A stretch of 7,269 nucleotides of DNA from Bacteroides sp. CAG:144 (GCA_000434215.1 HF999746.1:87604-94872); one strand, 5' to 3'. Positions 1 through 6,899 are shown, numbered from the stretch's first letter. The notes: generated by a model not told the origin, from the letters alone. Program-made: numbers and translations.

Positions 1-1016
1 CCGCTGCTTCCGCGACTTCCGCTACTCATACTGCCCCGAGAACCGCTTCCGCCACTGCTTATGCTGCTGCCGCGGGAGGAACTGTTGTTGTAATTCGGGG
101 TGTAGGTTTGGTTGTAGTTGCGTTGACGTTCGATTTGTCGTGTCGTACTCTGTCTTTGGGACGACCGGGAGGTATTCCCGTTGCGAACGCGTTGGCCTTG
201 CGAGTTGATGATGACTCGGTTATCATTGGAGCCGGAGGGTCTTACAATCGTTGAGCCTCTGTTGGGACGTCGGGAACTCCACCCGCCCGGACTGTAAGAC
301 GGCCGATTTTGGGGAGTAGGTCGATAATCGGGGTGGTGCGGCGGACGATGTCCCGGCCCGTAATGAGGAGGATAGTAGTGGTGGTGATGCGGATAACCCC
401 AACTCCATCCAAAGCCGTAATATGGGTAGCCCCAGCCCCAATAGAAAGAATTCCATCGCCAGGAAGGCCCCCAATAACTATAAGGGGCCCATGTATAATC
501 CCAATACCACGGATTGGTCCAAGTCGGGGTAACGAAAGCGTATGTCCCGTCGATATATACGTTCCAGTCGAAAGAGTTTAGGAAATATATATCGTTGTAA
601 GCCGGGTCAGAGATATGTACCGTAAACCGGGGATTGTGGAATTTGCGTATCCGCTCGGCATATTCGAGGTCGCTTTGCGTCCCGTAAAATCCGTTCAGAT
701 AGTAACCGTCCTCCTCGTCGGCCATGTAAATGGTGTCGGGTGTGTCGGTATAAATCGGTTCTGCCTCGGTTTCGTAACGCCGGTTATACGCATCGATGTC
801 CCAAATGCTGTCGGGCACATAAGTTTCTTCATGTGCTTCGACCTGTTTTCGAGGAGACTTGGTTTGTTCTTTTTTCGCTTGTTCTTCCTGTTTCTTCTTT
901 ATCTCTTCTCTTGTGCTGGGACGTATGTACAAGTCGTCCCAGTATTGGGCCGTCGTTGCGTCGGGTAGAACGGAAAGAAAGAAGATAAGCAATAGTATGT
1001 TGCGGAAATTTTTCAT
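1..1016 (-). CDS. Secreted Trp/Tyr/Gly- and His-rich protein of unknown function (partial, 3' end outside window)
   Basis: An uninterrupted minus-strand frame runs from the ATG at 1016-1014 to the window edge, giving 338 complete codons with no stop. The product starts with a signal peptide (MKNFRNILLL..., likely cut after Ala23 in TTA-QYW). A charged Lys/Glu/Gln stretch follows (about residues 36-53), then an acidic, Tyr-containing region (about 60-150). Residues 166-206 contain 11 Trp and 8 Tyr with many Gly, and eight His fall within residues 210-228, including HHHH at 210-213. The visible C-terminal part is low-complexity Ser/Gly/Arg/Asn/Gln. The signal peptide predicts export to the periplasm or surface. 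Proteins of this composition recur in Bacteroidales genomes as hypotheticals (from memory, not checked), and I cannot name a function. The start is supported by the signal peptide and a strong Shine-Dalgarno 7 nt upstream. That it is a real gene is well supported; the function is unknown. Confidence 0.85.
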   Translation of the reverse strand, partial: MKNFRNILLLIFFLSVLPDATTAQYWDDLYIRPSTREEIKKKQEEQAKKEQTKSPRKQVEAHEETYVPDSIWDIDAYNRRYETEAEPIYTDTPDTIYMADEEDGYYLNGFYGTQSDLEYAERIRKFHNPRFTVHISDPAYNDIYFLNSFDWNVYIDGTYAFVTPTWTNPWYWDYTWAPYSYWGPSWRWNSFYWGWGYPYYGFGWSWGYPHHHHYYPPHYGPGHRPPHHPDYRPTPQNRPSYSPGGWSSRRPNRGSTIVRPSGSNDNRVIINSQGQRVRNGNTSRSSQRQSTTRQIERQRNYNQTYTPNYNNSSSRGSSISSGGSGSRGSMSSGSRGSS

Positions 1017-1023
1017 AATGAGG

Positions 1024-1030
1024 CCTCCTT
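1024..1030 (-). promoter_or_regulatory. Strong Shine-Dalgarno site (AAGGAGG)
   Basis: AAGGAGG lies 7 nt before the ATG of the aromatic-rich secreted protein. It is a near-perfect anti-Shine-Dalgarno match at ideal spacing and fixes the start codon. It stands out because the other four starts visible here (1764, 2003, 5009, 6887) have A/T-rich leaders with no such motif, as is usual in Bacteroidota. Confidence 0.75.
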
Positions 1031-1098
1031 TCCTTTTTAGAATTTGGGCGTTTCTTTTTTGGACAGAAAATTCACAGTAAAGTTTAATATGTCAAGAA

Positions 1099-1106
1099 CA
1101 AAGATA
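1099..1106 (-). promoter_or_regulatory. Probable -7 promoter element (TATCTTTG)
   Basis: TATCTTTG on the minus strand is an exact match to the Bacteroidota -7 consensus TAnnTTTG. It lies about 80 nt upstream of the secreted protein's ATG, implying a 5' leader of roughly 75 nt. No clear TTTG -33 box is present; the nearest candidate is TTCG with a 23-nt spacer, which is weak. The position just beyond the preceding terminator hairpin fits an independent promoter. Confidence 0.5.
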
Positions 1107-1144
1107 GATGATAAAGAGTGAAAATCTGTCGAAGAATAGTGAAT

Positions 1145-1186
1145 AAAAACGAAAAACGCCGGAGGAAGCCGGCGTTTTTCGTTTTT
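1145..1186 (-). terminator. Rho-independent terminator, perfect 18-bp hairpin, possibly bidirectional
   Basis: Positions 1145-1162 and 1169-1186 are perfect inverted repeats around a 6-nt loop (AGGAAG on the plus strand). The GC core is CGCCGG/CCGGCG, flanked by A and T runs. The hairpin begins 18 nt after the stop codon of the HdeD-family gene and ends in a T run on the minus strand. On the plus strand it would also be followed by seven T (1182-1188), but no plus-strand gene ends here, so termination of the membrane-protein transcript is the likely role. Confidence 0.85.
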
Positions 1187-1203
1187 TTAGGAGAATAATC
1201 TGC

Positions 1204-1764
1204 TTATTTTTCTCTCTTATAAGGTTTCAGGTCGGCAGCAAATGTAATCAAGGTCATACCCCAATAGATAAATACAAACGCGCATACATATACGATCGCT
1301 ATTGTTGCCATGAGAGGAGCGAAGAAGAAAAATATCGAAACTATCAGTAATAAAATGCCATTGAGAAGATAAAGCCACCAGCCTTTATACGCTTTTGCCA
1401 ACATGACTCCGGCAACAATATTTTTTATGGCACGGTACAAGAGGATAAACGCAAAGAAGTAGGGTAGTACGATTTCGCTTAGAACCAGATTGCTGACAAG
1501 CAAGAAACCTATCAGTATGTCTAAAATGCCACCGGCGAGCCACCAGCCCCAACCCTGTTCCCTGCGGTTGATGTCGCTCGCTATGATAAGTTGCAAGATT
1601 CCGAGTATGATCAAGAACCAGCCCAGTAATAGCGATATGACCGAATAGCCGATGTCCGGCCTTGCAACCAGCCATATTCCACAAGGAATCAGTAAGATTC
1701 CAACTAATAGGACAGCCCACCAATAGCGGCTTTTCCCCCAAAAAGAAATTGTTGTTATTTCCAT
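1204..1764 (-). CDS. HdeD family (DUF308) six-helix membrane protein
   Basis: A 186-residue integral membrane protein with about six hydrophobic helices, roughly at residues 15-34, 40-62, 73-93, 98-122, 129-149 and 152-175. They are arranged as three helical hairpins with Gly-rich turns, for example GWFLIILGI, GGILDILIGF and LLNGILLLIV. This pattern and length match the HdeD/DUF308 family, whose founding member is an acid-resistance membrane protein in E. coli; the role in Bacteroidota is not established. The start is placed at the Met of MEITTISFWG (1764). An ATG 13 codons further upstream would add MQCKYKHLNKRII, a polar tail that is not typical and lies in what looks like A/T-rich leader. 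The gene is probably monocistronic: a terminator follows it, and upstream is the divergent gap before the plus-strand lyase. I found no convincing promoter for it. Family assignment is good; physiological role is unknown. Confidence 0.8.
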   Translation of the reverse strand: MEITTISFWGKSRYWWAVLLVGILLIPCGIWLVARPDIGYSVISLLLGWFLIILGILQLIIASDINRREQGWGWWLAGGILDILIGFLLVSNLVLSEIVLPYFFAFILLYRAIKNIVAGVMLAKAYKGWWLYLLNGILLLIVSIFFFFAPLMATIAIVYVCAFVFIYWGMTLITFAADLKPYKREK

Positions 1765-1932
1765 AATTATTCGTTTGTTAAGATGTTTGTATTTACATTG
1801 CAAACAATCTGTTCGCAGGAAAGTTCGATTTCGATTTGGGCTGTTTTTTTGAGGGATCGGATTACAGAATGTGAATCATGACGGTTGTATCGGATTCAAA
1901 GCAGATATTAACAATTATTTCCGACGTCGTGA

Positions 1933-1964
1933 TTTGGATATTTCATGCGGATATTGTTATTTTG
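1933..1964 (+). promoter_or_regulatory. Bacteroidota-type promoter for the PL11 lyase gene
   Basis: A TTTG -33 box (1933-1936) is followed after exactly 20 nt by TTATTTTG (1957-1964), which matches TAnnTTTG at all but one fixed position. The spacing is within the 19-21 nt typical of the primary sigma factor of Bacteroides. It predicts transcription starting near 1970 and a leader of about 30 nt before the ATG at 2003. Confidence 0.6.
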
Positions 1965-1975
1965 CTTCAAAATAA
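1957..1975. repeat. Perfect 8-bp inverted repeat overlapping the lyase -7 box
   Basis: TTATTTTG (1957-1964), spacer CTT, CAAAATAA (1968-1975). The left arm is the -7 element itself and the right arm covers the expected transcription start. It could be an operator or chance symmetry in A/T-rich DNA; the sequence alone does not decide. Confidence 0.4.
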
Positions 1976-2002
1976 AATTTAACCAAATACTTTTACTTTT
2001 CC

Positions 2003-3847
2003 ATGAAAAACTTTAATTGGATTGCTGTTGCAGCCCTTTCGTTAGGGGTGGTTGCGGCGGATTTAAGTGCGCAAGATTCCCGTGAACGGAATTATTATTA
2101 TGAAATATTGAATCCCTCGCATGAGCCGAAATCTCCTGTAAACGGCTTTGCCGGGACTCGTGTGAGCGAAGTTCTCGATCGGGGATTGGTCGCTTTGCCG
2201 GGAAAAGAGAAAGGCGAGATTTACCTCAGTTGGCGATTGTTGCAAAACGATGCGCCCGATGTTGCGTTTGATGTATATCGGGAAGTCGGCGGTAAAAGTA
2301 AAAAGTTGAATCGTAAGCCGTTGAAAACCACGACCGATTTTGTCGACAAATCGCCAGTTTCCGGAAATGCGCGTTATAGAGTGGTAGTACTCGACCGTAA
2401 AGGTAAAGAACTGAGTAAATCGGATTTTGTAACCATCGCTCCCGAAACGGCTGTGAATTATCGTTCGATAAAACTCAATCGCGATACAAGAGCCGGGAAG
2501 GTTGCGGTAGCCGACCTCAATGGTGATGGCAAGTACGATTATATCGTGCGCACGCCGGCCAGCAATGTCGATCCCGGAATGCCGGGCGATCTTACGGGAA
2601 AAACTTATCAGATAGAGGCCTATCTGAGCGATGGAACTTTTTTGTGGTCCAAAGATTTGGGGCAAGGAATCGAGCCGGGTATATGGTACTCCCCGTATGT
2701 GGTGTATGATTTCAATGGCGATGGTAAAGCCGAAGTCGCTTTGAAGACGGCTCCCGATAATGTGCAAAGAGACGCTAAGGGACGGGTCGACACGGGTGAT
2801 GAATACCTCTCTGTGCTCGATGGTATGACCGGAGAAGAAATAGATAGGGTAGACTGGCCCGAACGGAATTTTCGTTATGGAAATCTGGTACGTCGCAATC
2901 GTAATCAGATAGGAATGGCTTTTCTCGACGGTAAAACTCCTTACATACTTGCTTGTCGCGGTACGTATAAATTGATGGTGGTCGATGCTTGGCAGTTGAA
3001 CGGTACAAAGCTCGAGCGGGCATGGCGTTGGGACGGCGATGAGGAAAATCCGGTTGTGCGTAGTATGGGTTCTCACAATATGGTGTGCGGTGATGTCGAT
3101 GGCGACGGACGCGATGAGATTCTGCTGGGTTCGTGCATGCTCGATGATAACGGTACGCTTTTATGGTCTGTCGGTTTGGGGCACCCCGATAAAGTATATC
3201 TTACGGATATCGATCCCGACCGTCCCGGAATGGAAGTCTTCCTGTGTCTCGAACCGTGGCACGATAACGGTCGGGGTGTTTGTATGGTTGATGCCAAAAC
3301 CGGTGAACAGATATGGAATATCGGACATAAAACGTTCCATGTGGGAGACGGTATGGTTGCCGACATAGATCCTACTCATCCGGGACTCGAATGCTTTGCA
3401 CGGGAAGATAAGAAGGGCGGTAGCACCGATAAATATTTGTTGGCTGCCGATGGTACTTATTTAAGTAAAAACGAGGGTGTACCTCCTTGTCGTAACTGGG
3501 CTTGGTGGGACGCCGACTTGTTGAGAGAGACTTTTGCCGGAGACGATAATCGTTGGGGTGCCAGTTCTTCTTCTCGTGGTCGTTCTCAAAGTATTGTAAA
3601 ATGGAAAGGCGATACTTTGACCGAGGGCATCGAAGGCGATATTCTGATGATTGCCGATTTGTATGGCGATTGGCGGGAAGAAATTGTTACCGCTTTGCCG
3701 GGAGAGATACGCATCTATACGACGAATATTCCGGCTCGCGACCGTCGTGTTACACTCATGCAAGATGCTCTTTACCGCAATTATATAGCTCACCGTTCTA
3801 TGGGATATCCGCAGGCTCCGGTTCCCTCATTTTATTTGGGCGAATAA
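2003..3847 (+). CDS. Secreted rhamnogalacturonan lyase, polysaccharide lyase family 11 (YesW/YesX-like)
   Basis: A 614-residue protein that would cleave the rhamnose-galacturonate backbone of rhamnogalacturonan I by beta-elimination. It has a signal peptide (MKNFNWIAVAALSLG..., probable cut after Ala23). Residues about 52-147 form the N-terminal beta-sandwich, including EIYLSWRLLQ and FDVYRE. The rest is the beta-propeller of PL11 enzymes. Repeated acidic, calcium-type motifs mark the blades: DLNGDGKYDY (171-180), DFNGDGKAEV (236-245), DVDGDGRDEI (364-373), DIDPDRPGME (402-411), DIDPTHPGLE (454-463) and DLYGDWREEI (552-561). GSHNM (356-360), GLGHPDK (391-397) and the C-terminal PSFYLGE (608-614) also fit PL11. 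The length agrees with Bacillus YesW, so the protein is complete. Endo versus exo action depends on an active-site loop that I cannot call by eye. Its own promoter and terminator suggest a single-gene transcript; no SusC/SusD pair or regulator is in view. Confidence 0.9.
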   Translation: MKNFNWIAVAALSLGVVAADLSAQDSRERNYYYEILNPSHEPKSPVNGFAGTRVSEVLDRGLVALPGKEKGEIYLSWRLLQNDAPDVAFDVYREVGGKSKKLNRKPLKTTTDFVDKSPVSGNARYRVVVLDRKGKELSKSDFVTIAPETAVNYRSIKLNRDTRAGKVAVADLNGDGKYDYIVRTPASNVDPGMPGDLTGKTYQIEAYLSDGTFLWSKDLGQGIEPGIWYSPYVVYDFNGDGKAEVALKTAPDNVQRDAKGRVDTGDEYLSVLDGMTGEEIDRVDWPERNFRYGNLVRRNRNQIGMAFLDGKTPYILACRGTYKLMVVDAWQLNGTKLERAWRWDGDEENPVVRSMGSHNMVCGDVDGDGRDEILLGSCMLDDNGTLLWSVGLGHPDKVYLTDIDPDRPGMEVFLCLEPWHDNGRGVCMVDAKTGEQIWNIGHKTFHVGDGMVADIDPTHPGLECFAREDKKGGSTDKYLLAADGTYLSKNEGVPPCRNWAWWDADLLRETFAGDDNRWGASSSSRGRSQSIVKWKGDTLTEGIEGDILMIADLYGDWREEIVTALPGEIRIYTTNIPARDRRVTLMQDALYRNYIAHRSMGYPQAPVPSFYLGE

Positions 3848-3864
3848 GAACCTGTTTCGCCGGT

Positions 3865-3904
3865 AAATAAAGGGGCTATACCTTGTGGTACAGTCCCTTT
3901 ATTT
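3865..3904. terminator. Bidirectional terminator between convergent genes
   Basis: An A/T-flanked hairpin lies between the lyase stop and the stop of the choloylglycine-hydrolase-family gene. AAATAAAGGG (3865-3874) pairs with CCCTTTATTT (3895-3904). The stem continues inward through a G-T wobble, two pairs, one A-C mismatch and four more pairs to a TTGT loop. The T-rich 3' arm on both strands suits termination of both converging transcripts. Confidence 0.75.
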
Positions 3905-3923
3905 ATAATCGATTCGATGGAAA

Positions 3924-5009
3924 TTATTTTATTTTGATTCGCTCTATGGATTGGTTTTTCTTTGCATCGAGCGGAGCCACTTGGTATTTTACTTTTCCGA
4001 AGTCGATGGTTTTCAAGTCGATGCAACGTATCGTGCTATTGTACATCGTGCGGTAGTAAATGATACGGTTGTTGATATCGGTCGCCGATGTCCATTGGGT
4101 TGCACTGGGTATATCGGGTACGCTTTCTCCGGGAGCAAATTCGATACCGATAGGAATATCGAAGTTATTGAGGATATGGAAACTTTGTATGACGGCATCG
4201 AACGGTGTCTCTTGTTGCTGTGTCGAGCATTGGTAAAATGCTGCTCTTACAAAGCGTGAAGGCGGTGTTATGTCTCCGGGAATGCCGTGCAGTCCGCTGC
4301 CTGCCCCGAAAGTAGCCAATCGTATGTTACCTAATCGGGAAGTATCCACTGTACCGGAAGATAAATTCACGTAATTGTTCAAGTTGACCATTTGCCAGTT
4401 GAAATCGGGAGAGTTGGTCAGTACCCCCAGTTTGTTTTCGTAAAAGCGGGGTTTCCCCTCGATAAATTCCAAAACAACTTGGCGGCCTGTGGCATCGGCA
4501 ATCCTCCAATGTACGGTCGAAGCTCGGGGATCGACAGCAATGACCCGGATCTTTTTTATGGCGTTTTGTACGTCTTCGATGCGTTCGAAGTTCCCGAGTA
4601 TCCATGATACGAGTTGTATATCGGCGACACTGCTTGCCTTTTGTGCCGGATCATAGGTCTCATATTGGCCGTAATGGGGAAAATAAAAAAGCCCGGCCGA
4701 CAGTCCGGCCTCGTTTATTCCTTCTGCGACGATTTCATCTTGTTCCACAGCCATGCCTACATAACCATATTGGGACGTAAACACGAGCCCGTTTTTCTTT
4801 CCGTCCGGTAGCAACGATTGTTGTACATAGCCCCGGGGCACGATGACATAGCGGCTGTTGAGGTCGCTGCCGCCCCATTCTATGGTGCGGGCTACGACGG
4901 TAGACCCGTCGCGGCTTTTAAGAGTAATACCCGTACAAGCCTCGGACGTATGAGGGCGCAGGGAAAATAGACATACGACCAGTAGGGTAAGTAATTTGTA
5001 GTTTGTCAT
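3924..5009 (-). CDS. Secreted choloylglycine hydrolase family protein (bile salt hydrolase / penicillin V acylase-like)
   Basis: A 361-residue Ntn hydrolase that cleaves amide bonds with an N-terminal cysteine. The signal peptide (residues 1-24) ends exactly before Cys25 in SEA-CTGITL, so signal cleavage would expose the nucleophile. Other family landmarks are Arg41 at Cys+16, the spacing of bile salt hydrolase Arg18; Asn199 in LTNSPDFNWQ followed by NLNNY; and Arg252 in PPSRFVRAAF. The position of bile salt hydrolase Asp21 is Glu44 (RTIEW), a form I associate with Gram-negative members. The usual GLNFP segment reads GLFYFP (106-111), giving Phe/Tyr where classic bile salt hydrolases have Asn82, nearer to penicillin V acylase. 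Conjugated bile salts, penicillin V-type amides or acyl-homoserine lactones are all possible substrates. It lies 66 bp downstream of ispG on the same strand with no clear promoter or terminator between, so it may be read through from ispG. Family is firm; substrate is open. Confidence 0.9.
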   Translation of the reverse strand: MTNYKLLTLLVVCLFSLRPHTSEACTGITLKSRDGSTVVARTIEWGGSDLNSRYVIVPRGYVQQSLLPDGKKNGLVFTSQYGYVGMAVEQDEIVAEGINEAGLSAGLFYFPHYGQYETYDPAQKASSVADIQLVSWILGNFERIEDVQNAIKKIRVIAVDPRASTVHWRIADATGRQVVLEFIEGKPRFYENKLGVLTNSPDFNWQMVNLNNYVNLSSGTVDTSRLGNIRLATFGAGSGLHGIPGDITPPSRFVRAAFYQCSTQQQETPFDAVIQSFHILNNFDIPIGIEFAPGESVPDIPSATQWTSATDINNRIIYYRTMYNSTIRCIDLKTIDFGKVKYQVAPLDAKKNQSIERIKIK

Positions 5010-5075
5010 ATTATGTAGGTTAGAGTTTGAACGGGATACTTTTTTATATCATAACCGATAAATATGTGCGAATGT

Positions 5076-6887
5076 TTACGGTTCGATCCAGTCTCCATTC
5101 TTTTTAATAAGTTCGATGAGATGTTGTACGGCCTCATCTTCGGGTATATTTTTTTCTATGCAGGTTTTACCTTTGTATAGACTGATGCGGTTGCGTCCTG
5201 CTCCTACGTAACCATAGTCGGCGTCGGCCATCTCTCCCGGTCCGTTGACGATGCAGCCCATAATTCCTATCTTCAACGTTTTGAGGTGAGATGTTGCCGC
5301 TTTGACACGGGCGATGGTTTGTGTCAGGTCGAAGAGTGTGCGACCGCAACCGGGACAAGAGATGTATTCGGTTTTACTTGTGCGTTGGCGGGCTGCCTGC
5401 AAGATGCCATACATACAAGCCAAAATTTTCTCGGCCGGGATATTTCCGGTGTTGCGTAACCAGATTCCGTCGGCGAACCCGTCGAGCAATAAAGCTCCGA
5501 AGTCGGCTGCCGCTTTCAATTGCAAATCTTCGAGCGTATTTTCGGCGTAAGTCAGTTGCATGACAACCGGAACGGTGCATTTCCGGCGGAGCAGTGCATG
5601 GAAAAAAGCCCGGCATTCCCCTACGGGATTGATGTGTCGCGAAGTCAGTATAACTACGATTCCCGGTATGTTTTCGATTGTATCCCAGATTCTTTCGTTC
5701 AGTTCGGGATAGGATAGTTGCAAAAATTTTATCTCTGCATCGGAGGCCCCCAGCTGTTGTAATCCGTTAGCGGTAAAGAGCGGTGATACCGTTTGCCGGG
5801 AGGTCTCTTCGCCCGGGTAGGAAATGATTTCGTTGTCTTTTTCTATATATAGAAAGTCGGGCTGCAAATTTCCGTCGGAAACGTCGGAAAGATGGTCGGA
5901 GATAATGACGGGTACTTTTCCTCCGCCTATGTTATGTACGGCTTTGCTGCTTCTCCTTTCCATATGCAGAAAGTCGTATGCATCGGCCTTTACGCCGTTG
6001 ATGTGTGGGTGCTGCGCCCGGGCGGTAATATAATCGACCAATTTACGGGCGACAGGTATTTCGGCTTCGGGGGCTTCACTCAATGAAACCCGTATGGTAT
6101 CGCCGATACCGTCGGCTAATAATGTCCCTATTCCTACGGCCGATTTTATACGCCCGTCTTCTCCTTCTCCGGCTTCGGTTACGCCCAAGTGCAAAGGGTA
6201 GTGCATGTTTCCTTTCTCCAATGCGGCCAGAAGCAGTCGTACCGATTTCACCATGACGACCGTGTTGGAGGCTTTGATAGAGATGACGACATCGGTGAAA
6301 TTTTCGTCCCGACATACCCGTAGGAATTCCATACAGGATTCTACGATACCCTCCGGGGTATCTCCGTAACGGCTCATGATGCGGTCCGATAGCGACCCGT
6401 GATTCACTCCGATGCGTATCGCCGTGTGATGTTTTCTGCATATTTCCAGTAATTGGATAAGTCGGTTACGCAACCGTTGCAGTTCGGCGGCATATTCTTC
6501 ATCGGTATAATCGATGTGTTTGAAGGTACGTGCGCTATCAACGAAATTACCGGGGTTGATACGTACCTTTTCGACGATGCCGGCGGCTATATCGGCGACA
6601 TGTGGATTGAAGTGTATATCGGCAATCAGCGGAGTATGGTATCCCCTGCGGTGCAACTCATCTTCGATGTGGGCAAGGTTCTCTGCCTCTCGTGTACCCT
6701 GTGCCGTGAGTCTTACGTAATCGGCACCTGCGTCGATGATGCGTATACATTGTTTCACACACGGTTCGGTTTCGTGAGTGTGCGTATTGGTCATCGATTG
6801 TATGCGTATGGGGTTGCTCCCTCCTAAGGGAGTATTCCCGATGTGCACTTCGGTTGTGTAGCGGCGATGGTAATTGAAAAGATCCAT
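5076..6887 (-). CDS. ispG: 4-hydroxy-3-methylbut-2-enyl diphosphate synthase, long insert-containing form
   Basis: IspG (GcpE) converts 2-C-methyl-D-erythritol 2,4-cyclodiphosphate to HMBPP in the cytoplasmic MEP pathway of isoprenoid synthesis, using a [4Fe-4S] cluster. The 603-residue protein starts MDLFNYHRRYTTEV. The N-terminal TIM barrel includes GGSNPIRIQSMTNT, ADIHFNP, VRINPGN, GVNHGSLS and GVTEAGEG. The C-terminal cluster domain has Cys511 and Cys514 (CPGCGRT), Cys545 (GIMGCIVNGPGE) and Glu552 as the expected four ligands. Between them, about residues 288-505, lies the extra domain found in plant, Chlamydia and Bacteroidota enzymes and absent from the ~370-residue E. coli form. The frame is open for 23 more codons upstream to an ATG at 6956, but that extension reads through the terminator hairpin and -7 element and has no family similarity, so the start at 6887 is preferred. 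purE lies upstream and the choloylglycine hydrolase gene downstream. Confidence 0.96.
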   Translation of the reverse strand: MDLFNYHRRYTTEVHIGNTPLGGSNPIRIQSMTNTHTHETEPCVKQCIRIIDAGADYVRLTAQGTREAENLAHIEDELHRRGYHTPLIADIHFNPHVADIAAGIVEKVRINPGNFVDSARTFKHIDYTDEEYAAELQRLRNRLIQLLEICRKHHTAIRIGVNHGSLSDRIMSRYGDTPEGIVESCMEFLRVCRDENFTDVVISIKASNTVVMVKSVRLLLAALEKGNMHYPLHLGVTEAGEGEDGRIKSAVGIGTLLADGIGDTIRVSLSEAPEAEIPVARKLVDYITARAQHPHINGVKADAYDFLHMERRSSKAVHNIGGGKVPVIISDHLSDVSDGNLQPDFLYIEKDNEIISYPGEETSRQTVSPLFTANGLQQLGASDAEIKFLQLSYPELNERIWDTIENIPGIVVILTSRHINPVGECRAFFHALLRRKCTVPVVMQLTYAENTLEDLQLKAAADFGALLLDGFADGIWLRNTGNIPAEKILACMYGILQAARQRTSKTEYISCPGCGRTLFDLTQTIARVKAATSHLKTLKIGIMGCIVNGPGEMADADYGYVGAGRNRISLYKGKTCIEKNIPEDEAVQHLIELIKKNGDWIEP

Positions 6888-6891
6888 AGCA

Positions 6892-6899
6892 CAAATATA
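6892..6899 (-). promoter_or_regulatory. -7 promoter element of ispG (TATATTTG), possibly leaderless
   Basis: TATATTTG is an exact match to TAnnTTTG and ends only 4 nt before the ispG ATG. Transcription starting the usual 5-7 nt beyond this element would begin at or next to the start codon. No TTTG box exists at 19-21 nt upstream; that position is occupied by the purE terminator stem. Confidence 0.5.

Larger units (their letters stand above)
1765..2002. other. Divergent intergenic region (238 bp)
   Basis: This A/T-rich gap lies between the divergent HdeD-family and PL11 lyase genes. It contains the lyase promoter and the inverted repeat on its -7 box. On the minus strand the best match upstream of the membrane-protein gene is ATTGTTTG (1801-1808), which fits TAnnTTTG poorly and lacks a -33 partner. 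I see no small ORF, tRNA or riboswitch-like structure in it. Confidence 0.5.

Noticed and set aside
1..180. Tandem-like Ser/Gly/Arg codon pattern at the window edge as a possible DNA repeat
   Set aside because: The repetition is at amino-acid level with varied codons and no fixed unit length, so it is low-complexity protein, not a nucleotide repeat array.
309..988. Plus-strand open frames overlapping the aromatic-rich secreted protein
   Set aside because: They are antisense to a continuous 338-codon frame that has a signal peptide, promoter and ribosome site, and their products are compositionally odd.
1765..1803. Longer start for the HdeD-family protein, 13 codons upstream
   Set aside because: The added residues are polar and basic, lie in A/T-rich leader sequence, and precede a well-placed Met that gives the family's normal length.
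1856..1896. Direct repeat ATCGGATT at 1856-1863 and 1889-1896, 33 bp apart in the divergent intergenic region
   Set aside because: An 8-bp repeat in about 240 bp is fairly likely by chance; the three-helical-turn spacing is suggestive but not enough.
2063..3076. A 337-codon open frame on the minus strand inside the lyase gene
   Set aside because: It lies antisense to a clearly real PL11 coding sequence, shows no family features, and is explained as a codon-bias shadow.
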